Origin: Streptomyces sp. NBC_00287
GTDB lineage: Bacteria; Actinomycetota; Actinomycetes; Streptomycetales; Streptomycetaceae
NCBI RefSeq assembly: GCF_036173105.1
Contig: NZ_CP108053.1
Location: 5,642,001-5,706,000 of the forward strand
Direction of reading: 5' to 3'
Length of the DNA: 64,000 bases
Below the pieces are notes generated by a model, which saw nothing but the letters and a program-made list of their open reading frames with translations, did not search any database and was not told the origin of the DNA. The translations under genes and the position numbers were made by a program. The stretch's first letter is position 1, and every line of letters begins with the position of its first letter. Positions 24,949 to 32,998 of the stretch are shown here, in pieces.

Positions 24949-25235
24949 TGAGCGAGAGCAACGTGACTGAGAACACCGCTGAGGCCCGTGGCTTCCGCAA
25001 GACCCGTGAGGGTCTCGTCGTCAGCGACAAGATGGACAAGACCGTCGTCGTCGCCGTCGAGGACCGTGTGAAGCACGCGCTGTACGGCAAGGTCATCCGC
25101 CGTACCAACAAGCTCAAGGCTCACGACGAGCAGAACGCCGCGGGCGTCGGCGACCGTGTCCTCCTCATGGAGACCCGGCCGCTGTCCGCGACGAAGCGCT
25201 GGCGCGTCGTCGAGATCCTCGAGAAGGCCAAGTAA
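24948..25235 (+). CDS. rpsQ: 30S ribosomal protein S17
   Basis: S17 is a primary 16S rRNA-binding OB-fold protein. The 95-residue product has a Streptomyces-type short N-terminal extension (MSESNVTENTAEARGF) before the core RKTREGLVVSDKMDKTVVVAVED. Last gene of the S10 operon proper; a 101-nt gap with two hairpins precedes rplN. Confidence 0.97.
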   Translation: MSESNVTENTAEARGFRKTREGLVVSDKMDKTVVVAVEDRVKHALYGKVIRRTNKLKAHDEQNAAGVGDRVLLMETRPLSATKRWRVVEILEKAK

Positions 25236-25237
25236 TT

Positions 25238-25259
25238 CCTGCGGGGCTAATCCCGCAGG
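25238..25259 (+). promoter_or_regulatory. Hairpin 1 in the S10-spc junction
   Basis: Perfect 8-bp stem CCTGCGGG/CCCGCAGG with 6-nt loop GCTAAT, directly after the rpsQ stop. No T-tract follows, so attenuation or RNA processing is more likely than simple termination. Confidence 0.5.
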
Positions 25260-25275
25260 TCAGTTCCGCCAGGCT

Positions 25276-25308
25276 CGGCAGGGGCTCTCGTAACTGAAGC
25301 CCCTGCCG
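25276..25308 (+). promoter_or_regulatory. Hairpin 2 in the S10-spc junction
   Basis: Perfect 11-bp stem (25276-25286 and 25298-25308) with an 11-nt loop, ending 28 nt before the rplN GTG. With hairpin 1 it occupies most of the only sizeable gap between rpsJ and rpsN. Candidate ribosomal-protein binding or attenuation site. Confidence 0.5.
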
Positions 25309-25336
25309 GGAACCGGCAGACAAACAGGAGATAGAC

Positions 25337-25705
25337 GTGATCCAGCAGGAGTCGCGACTGCGCGTCGCCGACAACACTGGTGCGAAGGAAATCCTTTGCA
25401 TCCGTGTGCTCGGTGGCTCCGGTCGCCGCTACGCGGGCATCGGTGACGTCATCGTCGCCACCGTCAAGGACGCGATCCCCGGTGGCAACGTGAAGAAGGG
25501 TGACGTCGTCAAGGCGGTCATCGTTCGCACCGTCAAGGAGCGCCGCCGTCCGGACGGCTCGTACATCCGCTTCGACGAGAACGCCGCCGTCATTCTGAAG
25601 AACGACGGCGACCCTCGCGGCACCCGCATCTTCGGCCCGGTCGGCCGGGAGCTGCGCGAGAAGAAGTTCATGAAGATCATCTCGCTCGCGCCGGAGGTGC
25701 TGTAA
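25337..25705 (+). CDS. rplN: 50S ribosomal protein L14
   Basis: L14 lies at the subunit interface and is the docking point of the silencing factor RsfS. The 122-residue product MIQQESRLRVADNTGAKEI is full length; the start is GTG at 25337 behind AGGAGATAG. First gene of the spc cluster; rplX follows after 2 nt. Confidence 0.97.
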   Translation: MIQQESRLRVADNTGAKEILCIRVLGGSGRRYAGIGDVIVATVKDAIPGGNVKKGDVVKAVIVRTVKERRRPDGSYIRFDENAAVILKNDGDPRGTRIFGPVGRELREKKFMKIISLAPEVL

Positions 25706-25707
25706 GC

Positions 25708-26031
25708 ATGAAGATCAAGAAGGGCGACCTGGTCCAGGTCATCACCGGTAAGGACAAGGGCAAGCAGGGCAAGGTCATTGCCGCTTACCCGCGCGACGAG
25801 CGTGTCCTGGTCGAGGGTGTCAACCGGGTCAAGAAGCACACCAAGGCCGGTCCGACCGCTCGCGGTTCCCAGGCCGGCGGCATCGTCACGACCGAGGCGC
25901 CGATCCACGTCTCCAACGTCCAGCTGGTCGTTGAGAAGGACGGCAACAAGGTCGTCACGCGTGTCGGTTACCGCTTCGACGAAGAGGGCAACAAGATCCG
26001 CGTTGCCAAGCGGACGGGTGAGGACATCTGA
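25708..26031 (+). CDS. rplX: 50S ribosomal protein L24
   Basis: L24 initiates 50S assembly. The 107-residue product has the KOW motif at its start (KKGDLVQVITGKDKGKQGKV) and is full length. Its TGA overlaps the ATG of rplE by 1 nt. Confidence 0.97.
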   Translation: MKIKKGDLVQVITGKDKGKQGKVIAAYPRDERVLVEGVNRVKKHTKAGPTARGSQAGGIVTTEAPIHVSNVQLVVEKDGNKVVTRVGYRFDEEGNKIRVAKRTGEDI

Positions 26032-26588
26032 TGGCTACCACCACCACTCCGCGTCTGAAGACGAAGTACCGCGAGGAGATCGCGGGCAAGCTGCGTGACG
26101 AGTTCAAGTACGAGAACGTCATGCAGGTTCCCGGCCTCGTCAAGATCGTGGTCAACATGGGTGTGGGCGACGCCGCCCGCGACTCCAAGCTGATCGAGGG
26201 CGCCATCCGCGACCTCACCACGATCACCGGTCAGAAGCCGGCCGTCACCAAGGCCCGCAAGTCCATCGCGCAGTTCAAGCTGCGTGAGGGTCAGCCGATC
26301 GGTGCTCACGTCACGCTCCGTGGCGACCGCATGTGGGAGTTCCTGGACCGCACCCTGTCGCTCGCGCTGCCGCGCATCCGCGACTTCCGTGGTCTGTCCC
26401 CCAAGCAGTTCGACGGCCGTGGCAACTACACCTTCGGTCTCACGGAGCAGGTCATGTTCCACGAGATCGACCAGGACAAGATCGACCGCGTCCGGGGTAT
26501 GGACATCACCGTGGTCACCACGGCGACCAACGACGCTGAGGGCCGCGCGCTCCTTCGTCACCTCGGCTTCCCCTTCAAGGAGGCGTGA
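26031..26588 (+). CDS. rplE: 50S ribosomal protein L5
   Basis: L5 binds 5S rRNA and the P-site tRNA. The 185-residue product shows the conserved VVNMGVGDAARDSKLIE and FRGLSPKQFDGRGNYTFGL segments. Full length, coupled to rplX by a 1-nt overlap and 5 nt before rpsN. Confidence 0.97.
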   Translation: MATTTTPRLKTKYREEIAGKLRDEFKYENVMQVPGLVKIVVNMGVGDAARDSKLIEGAIRDLTTITGQKPAVTKARKSIAQFKLREGQPIGAHVTLRGDRMWEFLDRTLSLALPRIRDFRGLSPKQFDGRGNYTFGLTEQVMFHEIDQDKIDRVRGMDITVVTTATNDAEGRALLRHLGFPFKEA

Positions 26589-26593
26589 GCGAG

Positions 26594-26779
26594 ATGGCGA
26601 AGAAGGCTCTCATCGCGAAGGCTGCTCGCAAGCCCAAGTTCGGCGTGCGTGGCTACACGCGCTGCCAGCGCTGCGGCCGTCCCCACTCCGTGTACCGCAA
26701 GTTCGGCCTGTGCCGCGTGTGCCTTCGTGAGATGGCTCACCGTGGCGAGCTGCCGGGCGTGACCAAGAGCTCCTGGTAG
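26594..26779 (+). CDS. rpsN: 30S ribosomal protein S14, zinc-binding (type Z)
   Basis: This S14 is the short zinc-containing form: 61 residues with Cys24, Cys27, Cys40 and Cys43. ATG at 26594 gives MAKKALIAKAARKPKFGVRG, the normal start; an in-frame GTG at 26585 is ignored. Streptomycetes usually also carry a zinc-free paralogue controlled by Zur elsewhere; that copy is not in the window. Confidence 0.97.
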   Translation: MAKKALIAKAARKPKFGVRGYTRCQRCGRPHSVYRKFGLCRVCLREMAHRGELPGVTKSSW

Positions 26780-26990
26780 TCCCTGCTTTTAGGGATTCCA
26801 GAGGCTCTCGGTAAGTAAAGGGTTTGGTCAGGGGCCCACTCTCCATGGCTTAGGCTAGGAGGGTTGGGCGCCCTGACGCCCGTACGACTTACTACGCCGT
26901 AGGTCCACCGCGCCGCACCCGTCCCGTCTCGGATCGGGGAGAGGGATGGCGCACCAGGAAACCCCGGCGAGAGAGGCCGAAGGCCAATTC
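26780..26990 (+). promoter_or_regulatory. rpsN-rpsH spacer (211 nt)
   Basis: The longest gap inside the spc cluster. TAGGCT at 26851-26856 could be a -10 element, but the nearest -35-like hexamer (TTGGTC at 26824-26829) is 21 nt away, so a promoter is only tentative. An in-frame ATG at 26946 with GGGGAGAGG upstream would add 15 residues to RpsH. Confidence 0.35.
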
Positions 26991-27389
26991 ATGACCATGA
27001 CTGATCCGATCGCAGACATGCTTACGCGTCTGCGGAACGCGAACTCGGCATACCACGACACCGTGGCGATGCCGCACTCGAAGATCAAGTCGCACATCGC
27101 GGAGATCCTCCAGCAGGAGGGCTTCATCACGGGCTGGAAGGTCGAGGACGCCGAGGTCGGCAAGAACCTCGTTCTCGAGCTGAAGTTCGGCCCGAACCGT
27201 GAGCGCTCCATCGCGGGCATCAAGCGGATCTCCAAGCCCGGTCTCCGGGTTTACGCGAAGTCCACCAATCTGCCCAAGGTCCTCGGTGGCCTCGGCGTGG
27301 CGATCATCTCCACGTCGCACGGTCTCCTGACCGACAAGCAGGCCGGCAAGAAGGGCGTAGGCGGAGAAGTCCTCGCCTACGTCTGGTAG
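26991..27389 (+). CDS. rpsH: 30S ribosomal protein S8
   Basis: S8 is a primary 16S rRNA-binding protein and, in E. coli, the spc operon repressor. From ATG 26991 (GAAGG seven nt upstream) the product is 132 residues, MTMTDPIADMLTRLRNANSA to LAYVW, the standard length. The frame extends upstream to an ATG at 26946 that also has a ribosome-like site; see findings. rplF follows after 24 nt. Confidence 0.96.
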   Translation: MTMTDPIADMLTRLRNANSAYHDTVAMPHSKIKSHIAEILQQEGFITGWKVEDAEVGKNLVLELKFGPNRERSIAGIKRISKPGLRVYAKSTNLPKVLGGLGVAIISTSHGLLTDKQAGKKGVGGEVLAYVW

Positions 27390-27413
27390 CGGAAGGGAAC
27401 GGAGGAAACAGCT

Positions 27414-27953
27414 ATGTCGCGTATTGGCAAGCTCCCCATCACGGTTCCCGCCGGCGTGGACGTCACCATCGACGGCCGTACGGTCTCGGTCAAGGGCCCC
27501 AAGGGTTCCCTGAGCCACACCGTTGTCGCGCCGATCGACATCGCCAAGGGTGAGGACGGCGTTCTCAACGTCACCCGCCCCAACGACGAGCGTCAGAACA
27601 AGGCCCTGCACGGCCTGTCCCGCACGCTGGTGGCGAACATGATCACCGGCGTGACCCAGGGTTACGTGAAGAAGCTCGAGATCAGCGGTGTCGGTTACCG
27701 CGTGCAGGCCAAGGGCTCGAACCTTGAGTTCGCGCTCGGCTACAGCCACCCGATCACCGTCGAGGCCCCCGAGGGCATCACCTTCAAGGTGGAGACCCCG
27801 ACCCGTTTCTCGGTCGAGGGCATCGACAAGCAGAAGGTCGGCGAGGTTGCGGCCAACATCCGCAAGCTGCGCAAGCCCGACCCGTACAAGGCCAAGGGCG
27901 TCAAGTACGAGGGCGAAGTCATCCGCCGCAAGGTCGGAAAGGCGGGTAAGTAA
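27414..27953 (+). CDS. rplF: 50S ribosomal protein L6
   Basis: L6 sits near the sarcin-ricin loop and factor-binding site. The 179-residue product MSRIGKLPITVPAGVDVTI with the C-terminal KPDPYKAKGVKYEGEVIRRK motif is full length. rplR follows after 3 nt. Confidence 0.97.
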   Translation: MSRIGKLPITVPAGVDVTIDGRTVSVKGPKGSLSHTVVAPIDIAKGEDGVLNVTRPNDERQNKALHGLSRTLVANMITGVTQGYVKKLEISGVGYRVQAKGSNLEFALGYSHPITVEAPEGITFKVETPTRFSVEGIDKQKVGEVAANIRKLRKPDPYKAKGVKYEGEVIRRKVGKAGK

Positions 27954-27956
27954 GCC

Positions 27957-28340
27957 ATGGCATACGGACAGAAGATCCTGAAGGGCGACGCCTACAAGCG
28001 CGCCGCGATCAAGCGCCGTCACATCCGGATCCGCAAGCGGATCGCCGGTACGGCGGAGCGTCCCCGTCTGGTCGTTACCCGCTCGAACCGCCACATCGTG
28101 GCCCAGGTGATCGACGACATCCAGGGTCACACCCTGGCGTCGGCGTCCACCCTGGACACCTCGGTCCGCGGTGGCGAGGGCGACAAGTCGGCGCAGGCCA
28201 AGCAGGTCGGCGCCCTGGTTGCCGAGCGTGCCAAGGCCGCCGGCGTCGAGGCCGTCGTATTCGACCGTGGTGGCAACCAGTACGCCGGGCGCATTGCCGC
28301 TCTGGCGGACGCCGCCCGCGAAGCCGGCTTGAAGTTCTGA
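27957..28340 (+). CDS. rplR: 50S ribosomal protein L18
   Basis: L18 delivers 5S rRNA to the 50S subunit together with L5. The 127-residue product has the basic N-terminus KRRHIRIRKRIAGTAERPRL and the conserved VVFDRGGNQYAGRIAALADAAREAGL-type end. Full length. A 39-nt gap separates it from rpsE. Confidence 0.97.
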   Translation: MAYGQKILKGDAYKRAAIKRRHIRIRKRIAGTAERPRLVVTRSNRHIVAQVIDDIQGHTLASASTLDTSVRGGEGDKSAQAKQVGALVAERAKAAGVEAVVFDRGGNQYAGRIAALADAAREAGLKF

Positions 28341-28379
28341 GCCGTTCGTAGCTAGCGGATAAAGAGAGAGGTAATTCCA

Positions 28380-28988
28380 ATGGCTGGACCCCAGCGCCGC
28401 GGTGGCGGTGCCGGTGGCGGCGAGCGGCGGGACCGGAAGGGCCGTGACGGCGGCGCAGCTGCCGCCGAGAAGACCGCGTACGTTGAGCGCGTTGTCGCGA
28501 TCAACCGCGTCGCCAAGGTTGTGAAGGGTGGTCGTCGCTTCAGCTTCACCGCGCTGGTCGTGGTGGGCGACGGTGACGGCACCGTGGGTGTCGGTTACGG
28601 CAAGGCCAAGGAGGTGCCGGCCGCCATCGCCAAGGGTGTTGAGGAGGCCAAGAAGCACTTCTTCAAGGTCCCCCGTATCCAGGGCACCATCCCGCACCCG
28701 ATCACGGGTGAGAAGGCGGCGGGCGTCGTCCTGCTCAAGCCGGCGTCCCCCGGTACCGGCGTTATCGCCGGTGGCCCGGTGCGTGCCGTGCTCGAGTGCG
28801 CCGGCGTTCACGACATCCTGTCGAAGTCGCTCGGTTCGTCGAACGCGATCAACATCGTGCACGCGACCGTGGAGGCCCTGAAGGGCCTGCAGCGTCCCGA
28901 GGAGATCGCGGCTCGCCGTGGTCTGCCCCTCGAGGACGTCGCTCCCGCGGCTCTGCTGCGTGCGCGTGCCGGGGCTGGTGCTGCGTAA
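28380..28988 (+). CDS. rpsE: 30S ribosomal protein S5
   Basis: S5 contributes to decoding accuracy and mRNA unwinding. The 202-residue product has a Gly/Arg-rich N-terminal extension (about 1-35) typical of actinobacteria, then the double-stranded-RNA-binding-like S5 domain (ERVVAINRVAKVVKGGRRF). It is the longer actinobacterial form (E. coli 167). Its TAA overlaps the ATG of rpmD by 1 nt. Confidence 0.97.
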   Translation: MAGPQRRGGGAGGGERRDRKGRDGGAAAAEKTAYVERVVAINRVAKVVKGGRRFSFTALVVVGDGDGTVGVGYGKAKEVPAAIAKGVEEAKKHFFKVPRIQGTIPHPITGEKAAGVVLLKPASPGTGVIAGGPVRAVLECAGVHDILSKSLGSSNAINIVHATVEALKGLQRPEEIAARRGLPLEDVAPAALLRARAGAGAA

Positions 28989-29170
28989 TGGCTCAGCTCA
29001 AGATCACGCAGACGAAGTCGTACATCGGCAGCAAGCAGAACCACCGTGACACCCTGCGCTCCCTTGGTCTCAAGGGCATCAACACGCAGGTCGTCAAGGA
29101 GGATCGTCCCGAGTTCCGCGGCATGGTGCACACCGTCCGCCACCTCGTGACGGTCGAGGAGGTCGACTGA
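28988..29170 (+). CDS. rpmD: 50S ribosomal protein L30
   Basis: L30 is a small peripheral 50S protein. 60 residues, MAQLKITQTKSYIGSKQNHR to LVTVEEVD. The start overlaps the rpsE stop by 1 nt, and rplO follows after 2 nt; the same frame is open upstream inside rpsE, which is a shadow. Confidence 0.96.
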   Translation: MAQLKITQTKSYIGSKQNHRDTLRSLGLKGINTQVVKEDRPEFRGMVHTVRHLVTVEEVD

Positions 29171-29172
29171 TC

Positions 29173-29628
29173 ATGGCGGAGAACAACCCGCTGAAGATCC
29201 ACAACCTCCGTCCGGCCCCCGGCGCCAAGACCGCCAAGACCCGTGTCGGTCGTGGTGAGGCGTCGAAGGGTAAGACGGCCGGTCGTGGTACCAAGGGTAC
29301 GAAGGCCCGTTACCAGGTTCCGGAGCGCTTCGAGGGTGGGCAGATGCCCCTCCACATGCGTCTTCCGAAGCTGAAGGGCTTCAAGAACCCGTTCAAGACC
29401 GAGTTCCAGGTCGTGAACCTCGACAAGCTGGCCGCGCTGTACCCGGAGGGTGGCGAGGTCACCGTCGAGGGTCTCGTCGCCAAGGGTGCCGTTCGCAAGA
29501 ACAGCCTCGTCAAGGTCCTCGGCCAGGGCGAGATCTCCGTGGCGCTGCAGGTGACGGTTGACGCCGTCTCCGGCTCCGCCAAGGAGAAGATCACCGCCGC
29601 CGGCGGTACCGTCACCGAGCTCGTCTGA
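29173..29628 (+). CDS. rplO: 50S ribosomal protein L15
   Basis: L15 is a late 50S assembly protein. The 151-residue product begins MAENNPLKIHNLRPAPGAK and has the Gly-rich KTRVGRGEASKGKTAGRGTKG segment that threads into 23S rRNA. Full length. Last ribosomal gene before secY; a strong hairpin follows. Confidence 0.97.
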   Translation: MAENNPLKIHNLRPAPGAKTAKTRVGRGEASKGKTAGRGTKGTKARYQVPERFEGGQMPLHMRLPKLKGFKNPFKTEFQVVNLDKLAALYPEGGEVTVEGLVAKGAVRKNSLVKVLGQGEISVALQVTVDAVSGSAKEKITAAGGTVTELV

Positions 29629-29660
29629 ATACATCAGGCGCCTCGATGACTTGAGCGATC

Positions 29661-29700
29661 CCGACCGGGGATACCCCACAAATGGGGTATCCCCGGTTGG
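29661..29700 (+). terminator. Strong hairpin between rplO and secY
   Basis: A 14-bp perfect stem (29664-29677 and 29684-29697, loop ACAAAT), extendable to 17 bp with one G-U pair. TCGTTCC follows rather than a T-run. It probably ends or attenuates the spc transcript, leaving secY to its own promoter. Confidence 0.7.
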
Positions 29701-29703
29701 TCG

Positions 29704-29733
29704 TTCCTAGGGTGGCAGTCTCGCGGGTAAGGT
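29704..29733 (+). promoter_or_regulatory. Possible secY promoter
   Basis: TTCCTA at 29704-29709 and TAAGGT at 29728-29733 with an 18-nt spacer, just after the rplO-secY hairpin. The -35 is weak. It would give a leader of about 125 nt. Confidence 0.35.
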
Positions 29734-29862
29734 GGCCTGCACTGCCAACTTTTACTGAGTGCCTCACATGCGGCACTCTGAGCGGCAGTTGACCGTTACC
29801 TAATCGTCGAACCTCAAGACCGTCACCCTTGACGCAGTAGCGCGGGGGTCGCAGGAGGCACC

Positions 29863-31176
29863 GTGCTCACCGCGTTCGCCCGGGCGTTCAAGACGCCCGA
29901 CCTGCGCAAGAAGCTGCTCTTCACGCTCGGCATCATCGTGATCTACCGGGTCGGTACGCATATCCCGATCCCCGGCGTCGATTACACGTCCGTACAGCAG
30001 TGTGTGGACGAGGCGTCCGCAAACCAGGGCCCCCTCGGTCTGATCAACATGTTCAGCGGCGGAGCGCTGCTGCAGATCACCATCTTCGCGCTCGGGATCA
30101 TGCCGTACATCACGGCGAGCATCATCCTCCAGCTGCTGACCGTCGTGATCCCGCGCCTGGAAGCCCTCAAGAAGGAGGGCCAGGCCGGTACGGCGAAGAT
30201 CACGCAGTACACCCGTTACCTGACGGTGGCGCTCGCGATCCTGCAGGGCACCGGTCTTGTCGCCACCGCCCGCAGCGGCGCCCTGTTCTCCGGCTGCACG
30301 GTCGCCGGCCAGGTCGTCCCGGACCGCTCGATCTTCGTGACCGTCACCATGGTCATCACGATGACCGCCGGTACGGCCATGGTCATGTGGCTCGGTGAGC
30401 TCATCACCGACCGCGGTATCGGCAACGGCATGTCGATCCTGATGTTCATCTCGATCGCCGCGACCTTCCCGTCCGCGCTGTGGGCCATCAAGACGCAGGG
30501 ATCCCTGGCCGACGGCTGGATCGAGTTCGGCACCGTCATGCTCGTCGGGCTCGTCATGGTCGGCCTGGTGGTCTTCGTCGAGCAGGCCCAGCGCCGAGTC
30601 CCGGTGCAGTACGCGAAGCGCATGATCGGCCGCCGTTCCTACGGTGGTACGTCCACGTACATCCCGTTGAAGGTGAACCAGGCGGGTGTGATTCCCGTCA
30701 TCTTCGCCTCGTCGCTGCTCTACATCCCGGCTCTGATCTCGCAGTTCTCGAGTGGTACTTCGAGCTGGAAAACCTGGATCGAAGCGAATCTCGTCACAGG
30801 CGACCATCCGATTTACATCACTCTGTACTTCTTGCTCATTGTTTTCTTCGCGTTCTTCTACGTGGCGATCTCCTTCAACCCCGAGGAAGTCGCCGACAAC
30901 ATGAAGAAGTATGGTGGCTTCATCCCGGGCATCCGGGCTGGCCGTCCGACCGCTGAGTACCTGTCCTATGTACTCAACCGGATCACCTGGCCGGGTTCGC
31001 TGTATCTGGGTCTGATCGCTCTCGTCCCGACGGTTGCGTTGGCCGGTTTCGGGGCCAATCAGAACTTCCCGTTCGGTGGCACCAGCATCCTGATCATCGT
31101 GGGTGTCGGTCTCGAGACCGTGAAGCAGATCGAGAGCCAGCTCCAGCAGCGCAATTACGAAGGGTTCCTCCGCTGA
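29863..31176 (+). CDS. secY: Preprotein translocase subunit SecY
   Basis: SecY is the channel of the Sec translocon in the plasma membrane. The 437-residue product has the usual ten transmembrane helices, the cytoplasmic start MLTAFARAFKTPDLRKKLLF, the IPGVDYT/INMFSGGALLQ plug region and the conserved loop NPEEVADNMKKYGGFIPGIR. GTG start at 29863 behind GCAGGAGG. The stop overlaps adk by 1 nt, the classic secY-adk pairing. Confidence 0.97.
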   Translation: MLTAFARAFKTPDLRKKLLFTLGIIVIYRVGTHIPIPGVDYTSVQQCVDEASANQGPLGLINMFSGGALLQITIFALGIMPYITASIILQLLTVVIPRLEALKKEGQAGTAKITQYTRYLTVALAILQGTGLVATARSGALFSGCTVAGQVVPDRSIFVTVTMVITMTAGTAMVMWLGELITDRGIGNGMSILMFISIAATFPSALWAIKTQGSLADGWIEFGTVMLVGLVMVGLVVFVEQAQRRVPVQYAKRMIGRRSYGGTSTYIPLKVNQAGVIPVIFASSLLYIPALISQFSSGTSSWKTWIEANLVTGDHPIYITLYFLLIVFFAFFYVAISFNPEEVADNMKKYGGFIPGIRAGRPTAEYLSYVLNRITWPGSLYLGLIALVPTVALAGFGANQNFPFGGTSILIIVGVGLETVKQIESQLQQRNYEGFLR

Positions 31177-31838
31177 TGCGAATCGTCCTCGTCGGGCCGC
31201 CGGGCGCGGGCAAGGGTACGCAAGCCACACGCCTTGCCGAGAAGCTGAACATCCCGCACATCTCCACGGGCGACCTGTTCCGCGCCAACATCAGCCGCCA
31301 GACGGAGCTCGGGAAACTCGCGAAGTCCTACATGGACGCGGGCAATCTCGTGCCGGACGAGGTCACCATCGCGATGGCCAAGGACCGCATGGAGCAGCCG
31401 GACGCCGAGGGCGGCTTCCTGCTGGACGGCTTCCCGCGCAATGTGTCCCAGGCCGAGGCGCTGGACGAGCTGCTGTCGTCCGAGGACATGCGGCTGGACG
31501 CGGTGCTGGACCTGGAGGCCCCCGAGGAAGAGGTGGTCAAGCGGATCGCCGGCCGGCGCACCTGCCGGAACGACTCCGCGCATGTCTTCCACGTGACGTA
31601 CAGCCCGCCGAAGAAGGAAGGCGTCTGCGACGTCTGCGGCGGCGAGCTGTACCTGCGGGGCGACGACTCCGAGGAGACGGTCCGGACGCGGCTCGAGGTC
31701 TACCACACGCAGACCGAGCCGATCATCGACTACTACAAGGCGCAGGGTCTGGTCGTGACGATCGAGGCCATGGGTCCGGTGGACGAGGTCACGAGCCGTG
31801 CCCTGGCCGCGCTGAAGCGCGAGGGCGCCGAGAACTAG
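31176..31838 (+). CDS. adk: Adenylate kinase with long lid
   Basis: Adenylate kinase equilibrates ATP, ADP and AMP in the cytoplasm. The 220-residue product has the P-loop GPPGAGKG (7-14) and a long lid (about 125-165). The lid holds Cys130, Cys151 and Cys154, but the fourth position of the classical Cys4 zinc site is not Cys (CRND, Asp133), so metal binding would be Cys3-Asp/His or absent. The conserved VRTRLEVYHTQTEPIIDYY segment follows. Coupled to secY by overlap. Confidence 0.97.
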   Translation: MRIVLVGPPGAGKGTQATRLAEKLNIPHISTGDLFRANISRQTELGKLAKSYMDAGNLVPDEVTIAMAKDRMEQPDAEGGFLLDGFPRNVSQAEALDELLSSEDMRLDAVLDLEAPEEEVVKRIAGRRTCRNDSAHVFHVTYSPPKKEGVCDVCGGELYLRGDDSEETVRTRLEVYHTQTEPIIDYYKAQGLVVTIEAMGPVDEVTSRALAALKREGAEN

Positions 31839-31959
31839 GTCTTTGTACGTCGCTGTAGCCGCGGTTCCCTTCCTGGGGCCGCGGCTGCTGCGTGCGGTGG
31901 CTGCGCACGTATGGTTGTGAAGTAGCCCTTACCCCGGTTTCAGAAAGGCCCCCGCCGCC

Positions 31960-32796
31960 ATGGTGCAGATCAAGACCCCCGAGCAGATCGCCAAGATGCG
32001 TGAGGCAGGGTTGGTCGTCGCCGCCATTCACGCGGCCACTCGGGAGGCCGCGGTGCCCGGGGCCAGCACCAAGGATCTGGACGAGGTCGCGCGCAAGGTG
32101 CTCGCGGAGCACGGGGCCAAGTCGAATTTCCTCGGGTACGGCGGGTTCCCGGCGACGATCTGCACCTCCGTGAACGAGGTCGTGGTCCACGGCATCCCGT
32201 CCGACGAGGTCGTCCTCAAGGACGGGGACATCATCTCCATCGACTGCGGCGCGATCATCGACGGCTGGCACGGTGACGCCGCCTACACCGCCTTCGTGGG
32301 CTCCGGTCACGCTCCGGAGCTGATCGAGCTCTCCCGGGTGACCGAGGAGTCGATGTGGGCCGGTATCGCGGCCATGAAGCTGGGCAACCGCCTCGTCGAC
32401 ATCTCCAAGGCCATCGAGACGTACATCCGCCGCCAGCCCAAGGCCGGCGGCGGCCGGTACGGGATCATCGAGGACTACGGCGGCCACGGCATCGGCACCG
32501 AGATGCACATGGACCCGCATCTGCTGAACTACGTCGAGCGCCGGCGCGGCAAGGGCCCGAAGCTGGTCCCCGGCTTCTGCCTCGCCATCGAGCCGATGGT
32601 CTCCCTGGGCACCCCGAAGACCGAGGTCCTCGCCGACGACTGGACGGTCATCACCACCGACGGCACGTGGTCGTCCCACTGGGAGCACAGTGTCGCCCTG
32701 ACCGAACAGGGCCCCCTCGTGCTGACGGCTCCCGACGGGGGTAAGGCGAAGCTGGCGGAGTACGGGATCGCTGCCGCTCCGGATCCGCTGGGCTGA
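31960..32796 (+). CDS. map: Methionine aminopeptidase, type I
   Basis: Removes the initiator Met from nascent proteins. The 278-residue pita-bread enzyme shows all five metal ligands: Asp95, Asp106, His176, Glu211 and Glu242 (motifs SIDCG, GWHGDAAYT, GGHGIG, AIEPM, HWEHS). ATG at 31960 with GAAAGG about 14 nt upstream; the 121-nt gap after adk may hold its own promoter. Streptomycetes have a second map elsewhere; this is the secY-adk-map copy. Confidence 0.95.
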   Translation: MVQIKTPEQIAKMREAGLVVAAIHAATREAAVPGASTKDLDEVARKVLAEHGAKSNFLGYGGFPATICTSVNEVVVHGIPSDEVVLKDGDIISIDCGAIIDGWHGDAAYTAFVGSGHAPELIELSRVTEESMWAGIAAMKLGNRLVDISKAIETYIRRQPKAGGGRYGIIEDYGGHGIGTEMHMDPHLLNYVERRRGKGPKLVPGFCLAIEPMVSLGTPKTEVLADDWTVITTDGTWSSHWEHSVALTEQGPLVLTAPDGGKAKLAEYGIAAAPDPLG

Positions 32797-32820
32797 TCGC
32801 CTATGGGGGAGCGGGGGCTT

Positions 32821-32853
32821 GTCGCGCAGTTCCCCGCGCCCCTATCGGGGCGC
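32821..32853 (+). terminator. Hairpin of the dispersed Streptomyces CGCGCAGTTCCCCGCGCCCC type
   Basis: A 7-bp stem GCGCCCC/GGGGCGC (32836-32842 and 32847-32853) with loop TATC follows the map stop. The sequence CGCGCAGTTCCCCGCGCCCC in front of it is a string I recall as recurrent in Streptomyces intergenic regions. Probably the map terminator; also a small dispersed repeat. Confidence 0.55.
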
Positions 32854-32887
32854 TTAATGATCTGCCTGCTGGGGCAGGATCCCTCGA

Positions 32888-32917
32888 TTCGTGTTTCCGG
32901 GTGCGCTGACGTAGACT
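32888..32917 (+). promoter_or_regulatory. Possible infA promoter
   Basis: TTCGTG at 32888-32893 and TAGACT at 32912-32917 with an 18-nt spacer. The -10 element is good, the -35 poor. It would start transcription about 75 nt before infA. Confidence 0.4.
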
Positions 32918-32998
32918 GACTCGTCGGCTCTTGTGTACCCGCATGTCTGCATGCGCTCACTCTGAGTCGATCAAGGTAGTCGATTCGAAGGGCAAAGC

